A stretch of DNA of 5,346 nucleotides from Paludibacter sp. (lineage in GTDB: Bacteria > Bacteroidota > Bacteroidia > Bacteroidales > Paludibacteraceae), in NCBI GenBank assembly GCA_031284665.1, contig JAITXR010000336.1, positions 1 through 5,346 of the forward strand. The letters run 5' to 3'. Under the pieces are notes generated by a model. That model was given only the letters and a program-made list of their open reading frames with translations. It did no database searches and was not told the DNA's origin. Each line of letters opens with the position of its first letter. The first letter of the stretch is position 1. The translations under genes were made by a program, and so were the position numbers. Below are positions 1 through 5,346 of this stretch, piece by piece.

Positions 1-1997
1 CTACCTTTATTTAGCCACTGCACAAATTCTTTTGGGTTTTCGTTAAACGTCATCGATGTGTTCAGTGGTTTTCCGGCATTGTCCAAAATAACGTAATATG
101 GTTGAGCATTATAGTTAAACTTTTTATTCTGCAAATAACTCCAGCGGTCGCCAACGGTCGAAATGCGAAAAGTTTTACCGTTTTCCTCTATTTTGTATGG
201 CTTATCAAGCGGAGTTTTATCGTCAACAAAAAGCGAAATCAACACAAATTCTTTTTCGAGTGCATATTTCACAGCGGGGTCAATCCAAACTGCGGTTTCC
301 ATTTTACGGCAATTCACACAGCCATAACCTGTAAAATCAATCACCACCGGCAGTTTCTTTTTTGCAGCAAATGCCATTCCTTCTTCATAATCGGTAAAAG
401 CAGGATGTACTTCTTTATTATAAAGGTTAAAATCCTGAGTATTAAGCGGAGGCGAAAATGCGCTGATGGATTTGAGCGGCGCACCCCAAAGTCCGGGAAC
501 CATATAAACGGCAAACGACAAAGAAATTATAGCCAAAAAAGTCCCTACAACCGACGAATGGCGCACATCGTCATCGTGCGAAAAACGTATTTTGCCTAAA
601 AGATAGAAACCAAGCAAAGAAAAAATTACAATCCAAAGCGAGAGAAAAACTTCGCGGTCGAGGATATGCCAATGATAGGCTTGGTCGGCTGTGGAAAGGA
701 ATTTTAACGACAATGCAAGTTCAATAAATGCCAACACTACTTTTACGGTATTGAGCCAGCCGCCCGATTTTGGTAACGATTTGAGCATCGATGGAAAAAA
801 GGCAAACAAACTAAAAGGAATTGCCAAGGCTAAGGCAAAACCAAACATTGCCACAAGTGGCGCAAGGATTGACGAGGCTGACGAAATTTCGACCAGCATA
901 AAGCCAATAATCGGTCCGGTACACGAAAACGAAACCAGCACCAAAGTAAAAGCCATAAACAAAATACTTACAAAACCTGCCGTAGATTCGGCTTTCGAGT
1001 CCATTGCATTACTCCACGACGAAGGCATTGTGATTTCAAACATCCCAAAAAACGACATTGCCAAAACCACCAGCAACACAAAAAGAAAAATATTAAACCA
1101 CGCTTGAGTCGAAATATTATTCAATGCACTTGACCCAAAAATCAAGGTGATAATTACACCTAACGCAACATATATCAGCACAATAGCCACTCCGTACAAA
1201 ACAGCATCTTTTCGCGCTTGCGCTTTATCTTTTGTGCGTTTAAGAAAAAAACTTACCGTCATCGGAATCACAGGCCACACACAAGGCGTAACCAACGCTA
1301 TAAGTCCGCCACCAAAGCCCAAAACCAGTATCCACCATAATGACGATTTTTCCGGCGTTTTTTCTCCAAGCGCTTTCATTTCGTCGGTTACCGAAGCCCA
1401 TAAATCAACATCTACATTCTCAATATCAGCACTTTGGATATTTGCAAGTGGCAAAGTATCAGTTTTCACAATCGCCTCTTCCGGCGCAGTGAGCGTTGCT
1501 GACGTTTGCAAATTTTCATTCGGAGCAACTGCCGCTTTGGCAGTAGTGGACAGCGAAAACTCAACTTGCTGAGGCGGCATACAACTTTCGTCGTTGCAAG
1601 CCATATATTCAACATAGCCGCTAATAGCCACATCTCCAACTTTTGTAAATTGAATTTTTTGAACAAAAACAGCCTGATTTTCGTACCAACCAAGTTTCAT
1701 TTCAAACATCGGGTCGTACTCCTCGTGAAGTTTTGAGTTGCCAATAATTTTGCCATCCGCAACGGCATTTTTCATATTTTCGAACACAAATTTTGTAGGA
1801 ATTGGTCCGCCGGCAGGAAGTTTTGTTGAATAAATATGCCAACCACGTTCAACAGTGGCTTTAAGGGTAATTTCAGCCGAATTGTCGCTTGTGTTTTTAA
1901 TGCTGAAATTCCAAGTAACGGGGTCGGACTCATTGGCATAAACGCCTGTAAATAAGGCAAATAAAGTAATTATTATAACGAATAATTTGTTTTTCAT
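1..1997 (-). CDS. dsbD: Thiol:disulfide interchange protein DsbD (3' end cut by window)
   Basis: This is an inner-membrane protein that carries electrons from cytoplasmic thioredoxin to periplasmic thiol-redox proteins. The start at 1997 gives a signal peptide (MKNKLFVIIITLFALFTGVYA, probable cleavage after residue 21). All three DsbD modules are visible over 665 codons. The periplasmic alpha domain spans about 22-200 with a CNDESC pair (Cys134, Cys139). The membrane beta domain spans about 220-510 with eight hydrophobic segments, Cys239 in TPCVWPVIP and Cys359 in SFSCTGP. The C-terminal thioredoxin-like gamma domain carries CVNC at 560-563. This is the six-cysteine relay expected of the family, and none is missing. 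The frame runs unbroken to the window edge, and judging by family length only a few C-terminal residues are lost. It lies 210 bp downstream of htpG behind a terminator, so it is probably transcribed separately. In this phylum such proteins are often annotated as cytochrome c biogenesis or protein-disulfide reductase. Confidence 0.93.
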   Translation of the reverse strand, partial: MKNKLFVIIITLFALFTGVYANESDPVTWNFSIKNTSDNSAEITLKATVERGWHIYSTKLPAGGPIPTKFVFENMKNAVADGKIIGNSKLHEEYDPMFEMKLGWYENQAVFVQKIQFTKVGDVAISGYVEYMACNDESCMPPQQVEFSLSTTAKAAVAPNENLQTSATLTAPEEAIVKTDTLPLANIQSADIENVDVDLWASVTDEMKALGEKTPEKSSLWWILVLGFGGGLIALVTPCVWPVIPMTVSFFLKRTKDKAQARKDAVLYGVAIVLIYVALGVIITLIFGSSALNNISTQAWFNIFLFVLLVVLAMSFFGMFEITMPSSWSNAMDSKAESTAGFVSILFMAFTLVLVSFSCTGPIIGFMLVEISSASSILAPLVAMFGFALALAIPFSLFAFFPSMLKSLPKSGGWLNTVKVVLAFIELALSLKFLSTADQAYHWHILDREVFLSLWIVIFSLLGFYLLGKIRFSHDDDVRHSSVVGTFLAIISLSFAVYMVPGLWGAPLKSISAFSPPLNTQDFNLYNKEVHPAFTDYEEGMAFAAKKKLPVVIDFTGYGCVNCRKMETAVWIDPAVKYALEKEFVLISLFVDDKTPLDKPYKIEENGKTFRISTVGDRWSYLQNKKFNYNAQPYYVILDNAGKPLNTSMTFNENPKEFVQWLNKG

Positions 1998-2012
1998 AAA
2001 ATATCTTTTCTG

Positions 2013-2020
2013 CAAAAATA
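2013..2020 (-). promoter_or_regulatory. Candidate Bacteroidota -7 element for dsbD
   Basis: On the minus strand this reads TATTTTTG, an exact match to the TAnnTTTG -7 consensus of the Bacteroidota primary sigma factor. It ends 15 bases before the dsbD start codon, which would give a very short leader. No TTTG-type -33 element stands out at the right distance in the AT-rich stretch upstream, so the call rests on one half-site only. Confidence 0.3.
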
Positions 2021-2107
2021 AAAAAAATATTTGGAATTTATATTACACTTTATGATTAGTTTTATTTACTTGCTCAGAAAATTTAGTGGCGTGAAAAAGT
2101 TTTAAAT

Positions 2108-2146
2108 AAAAACTCTGTTACGATTTAAAACCATAACAGAGTTTTT
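2108..2146 (-). terminator. Rho-independent terminator after htpG (possibly bidirectional)
   Basis: A perfect 13-bp inverted repeat, AAAACTCTGTTA-type arms at 2108-2120 and 2134-2146, encloses a 13-base loop. On the minus strand the stem runs into TTTTTATTT, and it lies about 60 bases after the htpG stop codon, as expected for its terminator. On the plus strand the stem runs into an uninterrupted run of nine T, so it could also stop antisense transcription entering from the dsbD side. The rest of the 1998-2207 gap shows no gene. Confidence 0.8.
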
Positions 2147-2207
2147 TTTTCTATGCCCTATTTACTATTGCAAATTGGCAAAACTTGTCTCGTATTTATC
2201 CGAGTTG

Positions 2208-4265
2208 TTAATTAATTAATTCCACACTGCGTTTTACAAATTTTGCAAGTTCCTCACCTTTTAACATTCCATTTGCAAGCAGTGCAAGGTCAATCAACTG
2301 ACCAACTATCGGATTTGTGGCTGCATACTCACTATAAATTGCTTTCTTTGAGGAATTTACGCCATCTATTTTGGCGCGTAATTCGTCTTTTGCAGTTTTA
2401 TCTTCCGGCGAAATTTCATCATATTTTTTCGACTTGTTGCGTTCATCAATTTCATCAAGTTGCGACTGTAATTCAGCAACTTGCGACACAAACGGTTTGG
2501 CTTTTTCGGCACATTGCGTTTCTTCGTCGGCAAGCAATTTTTCGACCAACGGATGAGCAGTGTTAACCACCAAATTGTACGAATCGGGCATTTCGCCATA
2601 GAAACTGTACATCCCGCCCTGCATTGCCGACATTTCTTTCATTCGGCGCATAAATTCATTATGTGTAATAAACACAGGATTTGAGTCGGCTGAAAGTTGC
2701 TCGAAACTAACAACAAAATTTGTTTTTTCGATTGCCGGAAGTTGCGCTGCGAAAACGTCCTGTAATGCAGCACGTTGCTCATCGGTAAGCGACACTTGCA
2801 AATCATTTTCTTTTTGAATAATCTTGTCAATCACATCAGAATCGACGCGGACAAAGCGCGTTTTTTCAAATTTTTGCTCTAACTGGCTCACCGCGTGCAC
2901 GTCCAATTGACCATCCATTAGCAACACATCATAGCCTTTTTCTTTTGCTGCGTTAATGTAAGTATATTGTTCTTGGCGATTATTAGTATAAAGATAAATC
3001 AAGTCGCCATTCTTATCTGTCTGATTTTCTTTTACTTGCTCTTTGTATTCGTCGAATGTAAAATATTTTCCATCAACATTTTTAAGCAAAGCAAATTTTT
3101 CGGCACGTTCGTAAAATTTTTCGTCGCTCAACATTCCGTATTGGATAAAAATTTTCAGGTTGTCCCATTTTTCCTCAAATTGCGGGCGGTCGGCTTTGAA
3201 TATTTCGGCTAATCGGTCAGCAACTTTTTTGGTAATGTGGCTCGAAATTTTCTTTACATTTTGGTCGCTTTGCAAGTACGAACGGCTTACGTTAAGCGGA
3301 ATATCCGGCGAATCAATCACACCGTGCAGCAAAGTAAGATATTCGGGAACAATGTTTGCCACCGAGTCGGTAACGAACACTTGATTGCAATACAACTGAA
3401 TTTTATTGCGCTGAATATCAATGTTATTTTTAATTTTAGGAAAATACAAAATGCCTGTCAGATTGAAAGGATAATCCACATTTAGGTGAATATGAAACAG
3501 CGGGTCGTCGCTCATTGGATAAAGTTCGCGATAAAAATTCTCGTAATCTTCGTCATTAAGGTCGGCAGGTTTGCGTGTCCAAGCGGGATTTGTGTTGTTA
3601 ATCACATTATCTTGGTCGGTTTCAACTTCCTTGCCATCTTTCCATTCTTTTTTCTTGCCAAAAACGATTTCGACCGGTAAAAATTTACAATATTTTGTCA
3701 GTAATTCGGTAATTTTCGATTCTTCGAGAAAATCTTTGTTATCATCGTCAATATGCAACACAATATCAGTTCCACGCTCCGATTTAATAGTATCTTCGAG
3801 GGTAAATTCGGGGTCGCCTTTGCAACTCCAATGCTGAGCCGTGCTGTCATCTTTGAAGGATTGCGTAAAAATTTCCACTTTTTTTGCCACCATAAACGAC
3901 GAATAAAATCCCAAGCCAAAATGTCCGATAATTGCTTGCGCGTCGTTTTTATATTTTTCCAAAAATTCTTCCGCGCCCGAAAATGCTATCTGATTGATAT
4001 ATCGGTCAATTTCGTCGGCAGTCATACCAATTCCGTGGTCTGAAACGGTTAATGTACCTTTCTTTTTATCAATCAAAACCCGCACTTTCAAATCGCCAAG
4101 TTCGCCTTTATACTCGCCAACAGATGCGAGAGTTTTCAGTTTTTGCGAGGCATCTACAGCGTTAGAAATCAGTTCACGAAGAAAAATTTCGTGGTCGGAA
4201 TAAAGAAATTTTTTGATAACGGGGAATATATTTGCGCTTGTAACCCCAATGTTTCCTTTGCTCAT
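2208..4265 (-). CDS. htpG: Molecular chaperone HtpG (bacterial Hsp90), complete
   Basis: This is an ATP-dependent cytosolic Hsp90-family chaperone that acts as a homodimer on partly folded client proteins. It has 685 residues, longer than the E. coli protein (624) and in line with Bacteroidota homologues. The N-terminal GHKL ATPase domain (about 1-215) shows the ELISNAVDA helix with Glu31, Asn35 and Asp38, DHGIGM at 76-81, and the glycine-rich lid motif GHFGLGFYSSF at 114-124. The middle domain (about 230-480) contains FNLTGILYFP and NVSRSYLQSD at 325-334, where Arg328 corresponds to the ATP-contacting arginine of the family. The C-terminal dimerisation domain follows, and there is no MEEVD tail, as is normal for bacteria. 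DHGIGM replaces the more common DNGIGM, and this position varies between lineages. The start at 4265 is the only one that retains the N-terminal strand MSKGNIGV. The gene has its own upstream signals at 4302-4373 and a terminator downstream, so it appears monocistronic. Confidence 0.98.
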   Translation of the reverse strand: MSKGNIGVTSANIFPVIKKFLYSDHEIFLRELISNAVDASQKLKTLASVGEYKGELGDLKVRVLIDKKKGTLTVSDHGIGMTADEIDRYINQIAFSGAEEFLEKYKNDAQAIIGHFGLGFYSSFMVAKKVEIFTQSFKDDSTAQHWSCKGDPEFTLEDTIKSERGTDIVLHIDDDNKDFLEESKITELLTKYCKFLPVEIVFGKKKEWKDGKEVETDQDNVINNTNPAWTRKPADLNDEDYENFYRELYPMSDDPLFHIHLNVDYPFNLTGILYFPKIKNNIDIQRNKIQLYCNQVFVTDSVANIVPEYLTLLHGVIDSPDIPLNVSRSYLQSDQNVKKISSHITKKVADRLAEIFKADRPQFEEKWDNLKIFIQYGMLSDEKFYERAEKFALLKNVDGKYFTFDEYKEQVKENQTDKNGDLIYLYTNNRQEQYTYINAAKEKGYDVLLMDGQLDVHAVSQLEQKFEKTRFVRVDSDVIDKIIQKENDLQVSLTDEQRAALQDVFAAQLPAIEKTNFVVSFEQLSADSNPVFITHNEFMRRMKEMSAMQGGMYSFYGEMPDSYNLVVNTAHPLVEKLLADEETQCAEKAKPFVSQVAELQSQLDEIDERNKSKKYDEISPEDKTAKDELRAKIDGVNSSKKAIYSEYAATNPIVGQLIDLALLANGMLKGEELAKFVKRSVELIN

Positions 4266-4301
4266 ATAATTAAGTTTAATAGTTATTTAATGTTGAAAAA
4301 G

Positions 4302-4319
4302 TTGAAAATTGATTTTCAA
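4302..4319. repeat. Perfect palindrome in the htpG leader
   Basis: TTGAAAATTGATTTTCAA has 8-bp arms around a 2-base centre. It begins 36 bases upstream of the htpG start codon and overlaps the -12 part of the sigma-54-like site, so it lies across the predicted transcription start. It could be an operator or simply an AT-rich chance palindrome. A direct GTTGAAAA copy at 4292-4299 precedes it. Confidence 0.35.
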
Positions 4320-4330
4320 AAAAAGTGCCA
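4316..4330 (-). promoter_or_regulatory. Sigma-54-like promoter candidate for htpG
   Basis: The minus strand reads TGGCAC, five T, then TTGA. The GG doublet (4329-4328) and the -12 doublet (4317-4316) are separated by exactly ten bases, which is the sigma-54 spacing. The -12 doublet is GA rather than the usual GC, a serious mismatch. The site predicts a transcript start near 4305 and a leader of about 40 bases. No good TAnnTTTG element for the primary sigma factor is visible between here and the gene. Confidence 0.35.
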
Positions 4331-4373
4331 ATAGATAAAAGTGACATAATGGCAGAAACGATTATTTTTGCCA
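4326..4373 (-). promoter_or_regulatory. Cluster of four TGNCA boxes upstream of htpG
   Basis: TGNCA pentamers lie at 4369-4373 (TGGCA), 4350-4354 (TGCCA), 4342-4346 (TGTCA) and 4326-4330 (TGGCA, part of the sigma-54-like site) when read on the minus strand. The middle two form the near-palindrome TGCCATTATGTCA. The last three start 8 and then 16 bases apart, and two of them continue as CACTTTT. The cluster fills most of the gap between cas2 and htpG and looks like a regulator-binding region. Heat or stress control of htpG is the natural inference, but no binding protein can be named from the sequence. Confidence 0.45.
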
Positions 4374-4385
4374 ATCAAATAATTT

Positions 4386-4718
4386 CTAAAAAAGTTCTAA
4401 TTGTTGGTAAGGTGTGGAAACAGTTTTTTCTTTTTTGCCATAAAACAGTTCCATTGTGCCCCATTGCTTATCTGTTACACACAGAATGCCAACATGACCT
4501 TTTTCGGGCAGCAGTGTTTTCACCCGCTTTATGTGCACATCGGCGTTTTCGCGACTGGCACAATGTCGCAAATAAATAGAGAACTGAAACATAATAAAGC
4601 CATCTTGCATCAGTTTCTTACGAAAATCAGTAGCGGCTTTTACCTCCTTTTTAGTTTCCGTAGGCAAGTCGAAAAGTACTAATACCCACATAATTCGATA
4701 TTCGCTAAGTTTTAACAT
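4386..4718 (-). CDS. cas2: CRISPR-associated endonuclease Cas2 (type II family)
   Basis: Cas2 dimerises and bridges two Cas1 dimers in the complex that integrates new spacers into a CRISPR array. The protein has 110 residues, the usual size for type II Cas2. The ferredoxin-like core starts with [13 protein letters not shown], with the conserved Asp17 at the end of strand one. It continues with [19 protein letters not shown] (31-49), then [16 protein letters not shown] (51-66) and a [12 protein letters not shown] strand (76-87). It ends in QQLELF, a tail familiar from type II-C Cas2. The start at 4718 is preferred over Met10 because family members carry a few residues before YRIMW. In type II operons cas2 normally follows cas1 directly. 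Here a 473-bp cassette separates them. The start codon abuts the repeat arm with no visible ribosome binding site, so its translation may be altered. No array follows: htpG signals begin almost at once. Confidence 0.95.
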   Translation of the reverse strand: MLKLSEYRIMWVLVLFDLPTETKKEVKAATDFRKKLMQDGFIMFQFSIYLRHCASRENADVHIKRVKTLLPEKGHVGILCVTDKQWGTMELFYGKKEKTVSTPYQQLELF

Positions 4719-4750
4719 AATGTAAAATGTAAAATGCAGAATGTAAAATG
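4719..4750 (+). repeat. Left terminal inverted repeat of the IVP cassette
   Basis: This arm consists of AAAATGT-type heptamers (AATGT, AAAATGT, AAAATGC, AGAATGT, AAAATG). Bases 4719-4741 are a perfect 23-bp inverted match to 5163-5185. The arm ends at the base before the cas2 start codon and begins four bases from the IVP stop codon. Confidence 0.9.
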
Positions 4751-4754
4751 AACG

Positions 4755-5126
4755 TCATTTCAACTCTCCTTTATCTAAATTTTTACGTGTCGTTTTTATA
4801 ATGGCTATAACTATAGCAATTATTTCATTACAATCTGACAGCATTGACTCGAACATATTCTCATCAATATAATCAGTTTTATGCAGCAACCTCAACCAGA
4901 AATGAGTTTCACGAGCTTCCTTTATCACTATTTCCAATTTTGCAATAAACTCTTTTTTGCTTTGTGCGGCATCGGCTTCTTCCGAGTTAGCACCAATCGA
5001 AGTTCCACTACGCAAAATTTGTTTAGATAAAACAAATTCTTTTTGTTGGGCAACAAGATATTTGCTCAAATTGACTATACGAACAGCAAAATCAAAACTT
5101 TTGACAAGAATAATACTTTCACTCAT
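4755..5126 (-). CDS. Four-helix bundle protein, 23S rRNA intervening-sequence (IVP/S23) family
   Basis: The protein has 123 residues, the usual family size. It shows the family pattern of KSFDFAVRIVNLSKYL (9-24, helix 1), SKQILRSGTSIGANSEEADA (34-53, the conserved RS-x-SI-x-AN turn and helix 2), KKEFIAKLEIVIKEARETHFWLRLL (57-81, helix 3) and a last amphipathic helix at about 91-115. It has no signal peptide or membrane segment. Family members were first seen as ORFs within 23S rRNA intervening sequences of Leptospira and Coxiella. Relatives include the Avd accessory protein of diversity-generating retroelements, and solved members form pentamers. The biochemical role of this branch is unknown. 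No reverse transcriptase or template repeat is nearby, so an Avd role here is unlikely. It sits between cas1 and cas2 in the same orientation, but a cas function should not be assumed because the flanking repeats suggest an arrival from elsewhere. Confidence 0.9.
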   Translation of the reverse strand: MSESIILVKSFDFAVRIVNLSKYLVAQQKEFVLSKQILRSGTSIGANSEEADAAQSKKEFIAKLEIVIKEARETHFWLRLLHKTDYIDENMFESMLSDCNEIIAIVIAIIKTTRKNLDKGELK

Positions 5127-5160
5127 AATTATTTCTGATTTATATTTTCTACATTTCTTA

Positions 5161-5191
5161 ATTTCTGCATTTTACATTTTACATTTTACAT
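5161..5191 (-). repeat. Right terminal inverted repeat of the IVP cassette
   Basis: Read on the minus strand, the arm is AAATGT, then AAAATGT twice, AAAATGC and AGAAAT. It starts at the base after the cas1 stop codon. It holds one more perfect heptamer on its outer side than the left arm, while the left arm has an extra AGAATGT-AAAATG on its inner side. Confidence 0.9.
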
Positions 5192-5346
5192 TTAAAAAGT
5201 TGGGTACGTAATTTTCCGCATTTCTCTCAGATAACATTTTGCCAATGAGGCAGTTGTAAATCCGGCGGCAATCATCAGCGGACTGCGTTGTCCGTCAATT
5301 ATCACGTCTAAAACAGGAATTTGCAGCAATTTTGCTTTAATGTCTT
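5192..5346 (-). CDS. cas1: CRISPR-associated endonuclease Cas1, C-terminal end (5' part outside window)
   Basis: The last 50 codons and stop of cas1 are present, in frame to the window edge. The product includes LLQIPVLDVIIDGQRSPLM and TTASLAKCYLREMRKITYP. These match the C-terminal helical region of type II Cas1, where an SPLM motif, a TTASL helix and a K-x-x-YP ending are characteristic. Cas1 is the metal-dependent integrase that joins new spacers to the array. Its catalytic residues lie upstream of this fragment and cannot be checked. The neighbouring type II Cas2 supports the call, and the expected cas9 would lie further upstream, outside the window. Confidence 0.88.
   Translation of the reverse strand, partial: DIKAKLLQIPVLDVIIDGQRSPLMIAAGFTTASLAKCYLREMRKITYPTF

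Larger units (their letters stand above)
4719..5191 (-). mobile_element. Putative repeat-bounded IVP cassette inserted between cas1 and cas2
   Basis: This 473-bp unit has inverted heptamer repeats at both ends and a single four-helix-bundle ORF filling the interior. It fits exactly between the cas1 stop codon and the cas2 start codon, which are adjacent in ordinary type II operons. It encodes no transposase, integrase or reverse transcriptase, so if mobile it must depend on another enzyme. No clear target-site duplication is visible apart from a shared ATGT at the two junctions. Its design resembles the intervening sequences of some 23S rRNA genes, where complementary ends enclose an ORF of this same family. 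Mobility is inferred, not shown. Confidence 0.45.

Noticed and set aside
102..1736. Plus-strand open frames opposite dsbD
   Set aside because: They are antisense shadows. The minus strand holds a continuous DsbD with all six cysteines, and the plus-strand peptides resemble no family.
2189..2204. CTCG/CGAG hairpin directly after htpG
   Set aside because: It has only four pairs and no T-run. The strong hairpin at 2108-2146 explains termination.
2243..4203. Plus- and minus-strand open frames overlapping htpG
   Set aside because: All lie inside the full-length HtpG frame, show no domain features and have no independent signals.
2340..4265. DHGIGM in HtpG as a disabling change
   Set aside because: The aspartate and glycines that bind nucleotide are kept, and the residue after the aspartate varies among Bacteroidota HtpG proteins.
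4361..4383. Hairpin just after the cas2 stop (ATTATTT and AAATAAT arms) as a terminator
   Set aside because: It has a 7-bp stem of A-T pairs only and no T-run on the minus strand, so it is too weak to call.
4755..5126. The IVP-family gene as an Avd protein of a diversity-generating retroelement
   Set aside because: No reverse transcriptase, template repeat or variable repeat is present in the window, and the flanks are cas genes.
4719..5191. Heptamer repeats as a CRISPR array
   Set aside because: The unit is 7 bases long and tandem, with no spacers, and the two clusters are inverted relative to each other.
4957..5211. Plus-strand frame opposite the IVP gene and repeat arm
   Set aside because: Its end is simply the translated heptamer repeat, and the start lies within the antisense of a well-supported gene.

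Overview
The window looks like an AT-rich Bacteroidota chromosome segment. The protein sequences of HtpG, of the three-part DsbD and of a type II-C-like Cas2 are all of the kind seen in that phylum. Ribosome binding sites of the Shine-Dalgarno type are not evident before any gene, which also fits. All recognisable genes lie on the minus strand, so transcription runs from high to low coordinates. No rRNA, tRNA or CRISPR array is visible.

Layout in transcription order. Positions 5346-5192 hold the last 50 codons of cas1 (type II family). Positions 5191-4719 hold a 473-bp cassette that encodes a small four-helix-bundle protein of the 23S rRNA intervening-sequence (IVP/S23) family. The cassette is bounded by a perfect 23-bp inverted repeat built from an AAAATGT heptamer. 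Positions 4718-4386 hold cas2. Positions 4385-4266 form a compact regulatory region with four TGNCA boxes, a sigma-54-like -24/-12 element and an 8-bp-arm palindrome. Positions 4265-2208 hold complete htpG, the Hsp90-family chaperone, followed by a strong hairpin terminator at 2108-2146. Positions 1997-1 hold dsbD, a transmembrane thiol-disulfide reductant transporter, nearly complete but cut at its C-terminus by the window edge.

Functionally there are three units: the tail of a CRISPR adaptation operon (cas1, IVP-like gene, cas2), a chaperone gene and an envelope redox gene. Only the first is a real operon. The other two are neighbours with their own signals.

The main point of interest is the cassette. 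It begins at the base after the cas1 stop codon and ends at the base before the cas2 start codon, in an operon whose cas1 and cas2 genes are normally adjacent. Its design, an IVP ORF enclosed by complementary ends, resembles the intervening sequences known inside some bacterial 23S rRNA genes, but here it sits inside a protein-coding mRNA. If transcribed with the operon, its ends could pair into a stem that reaches the cas2 start codon.
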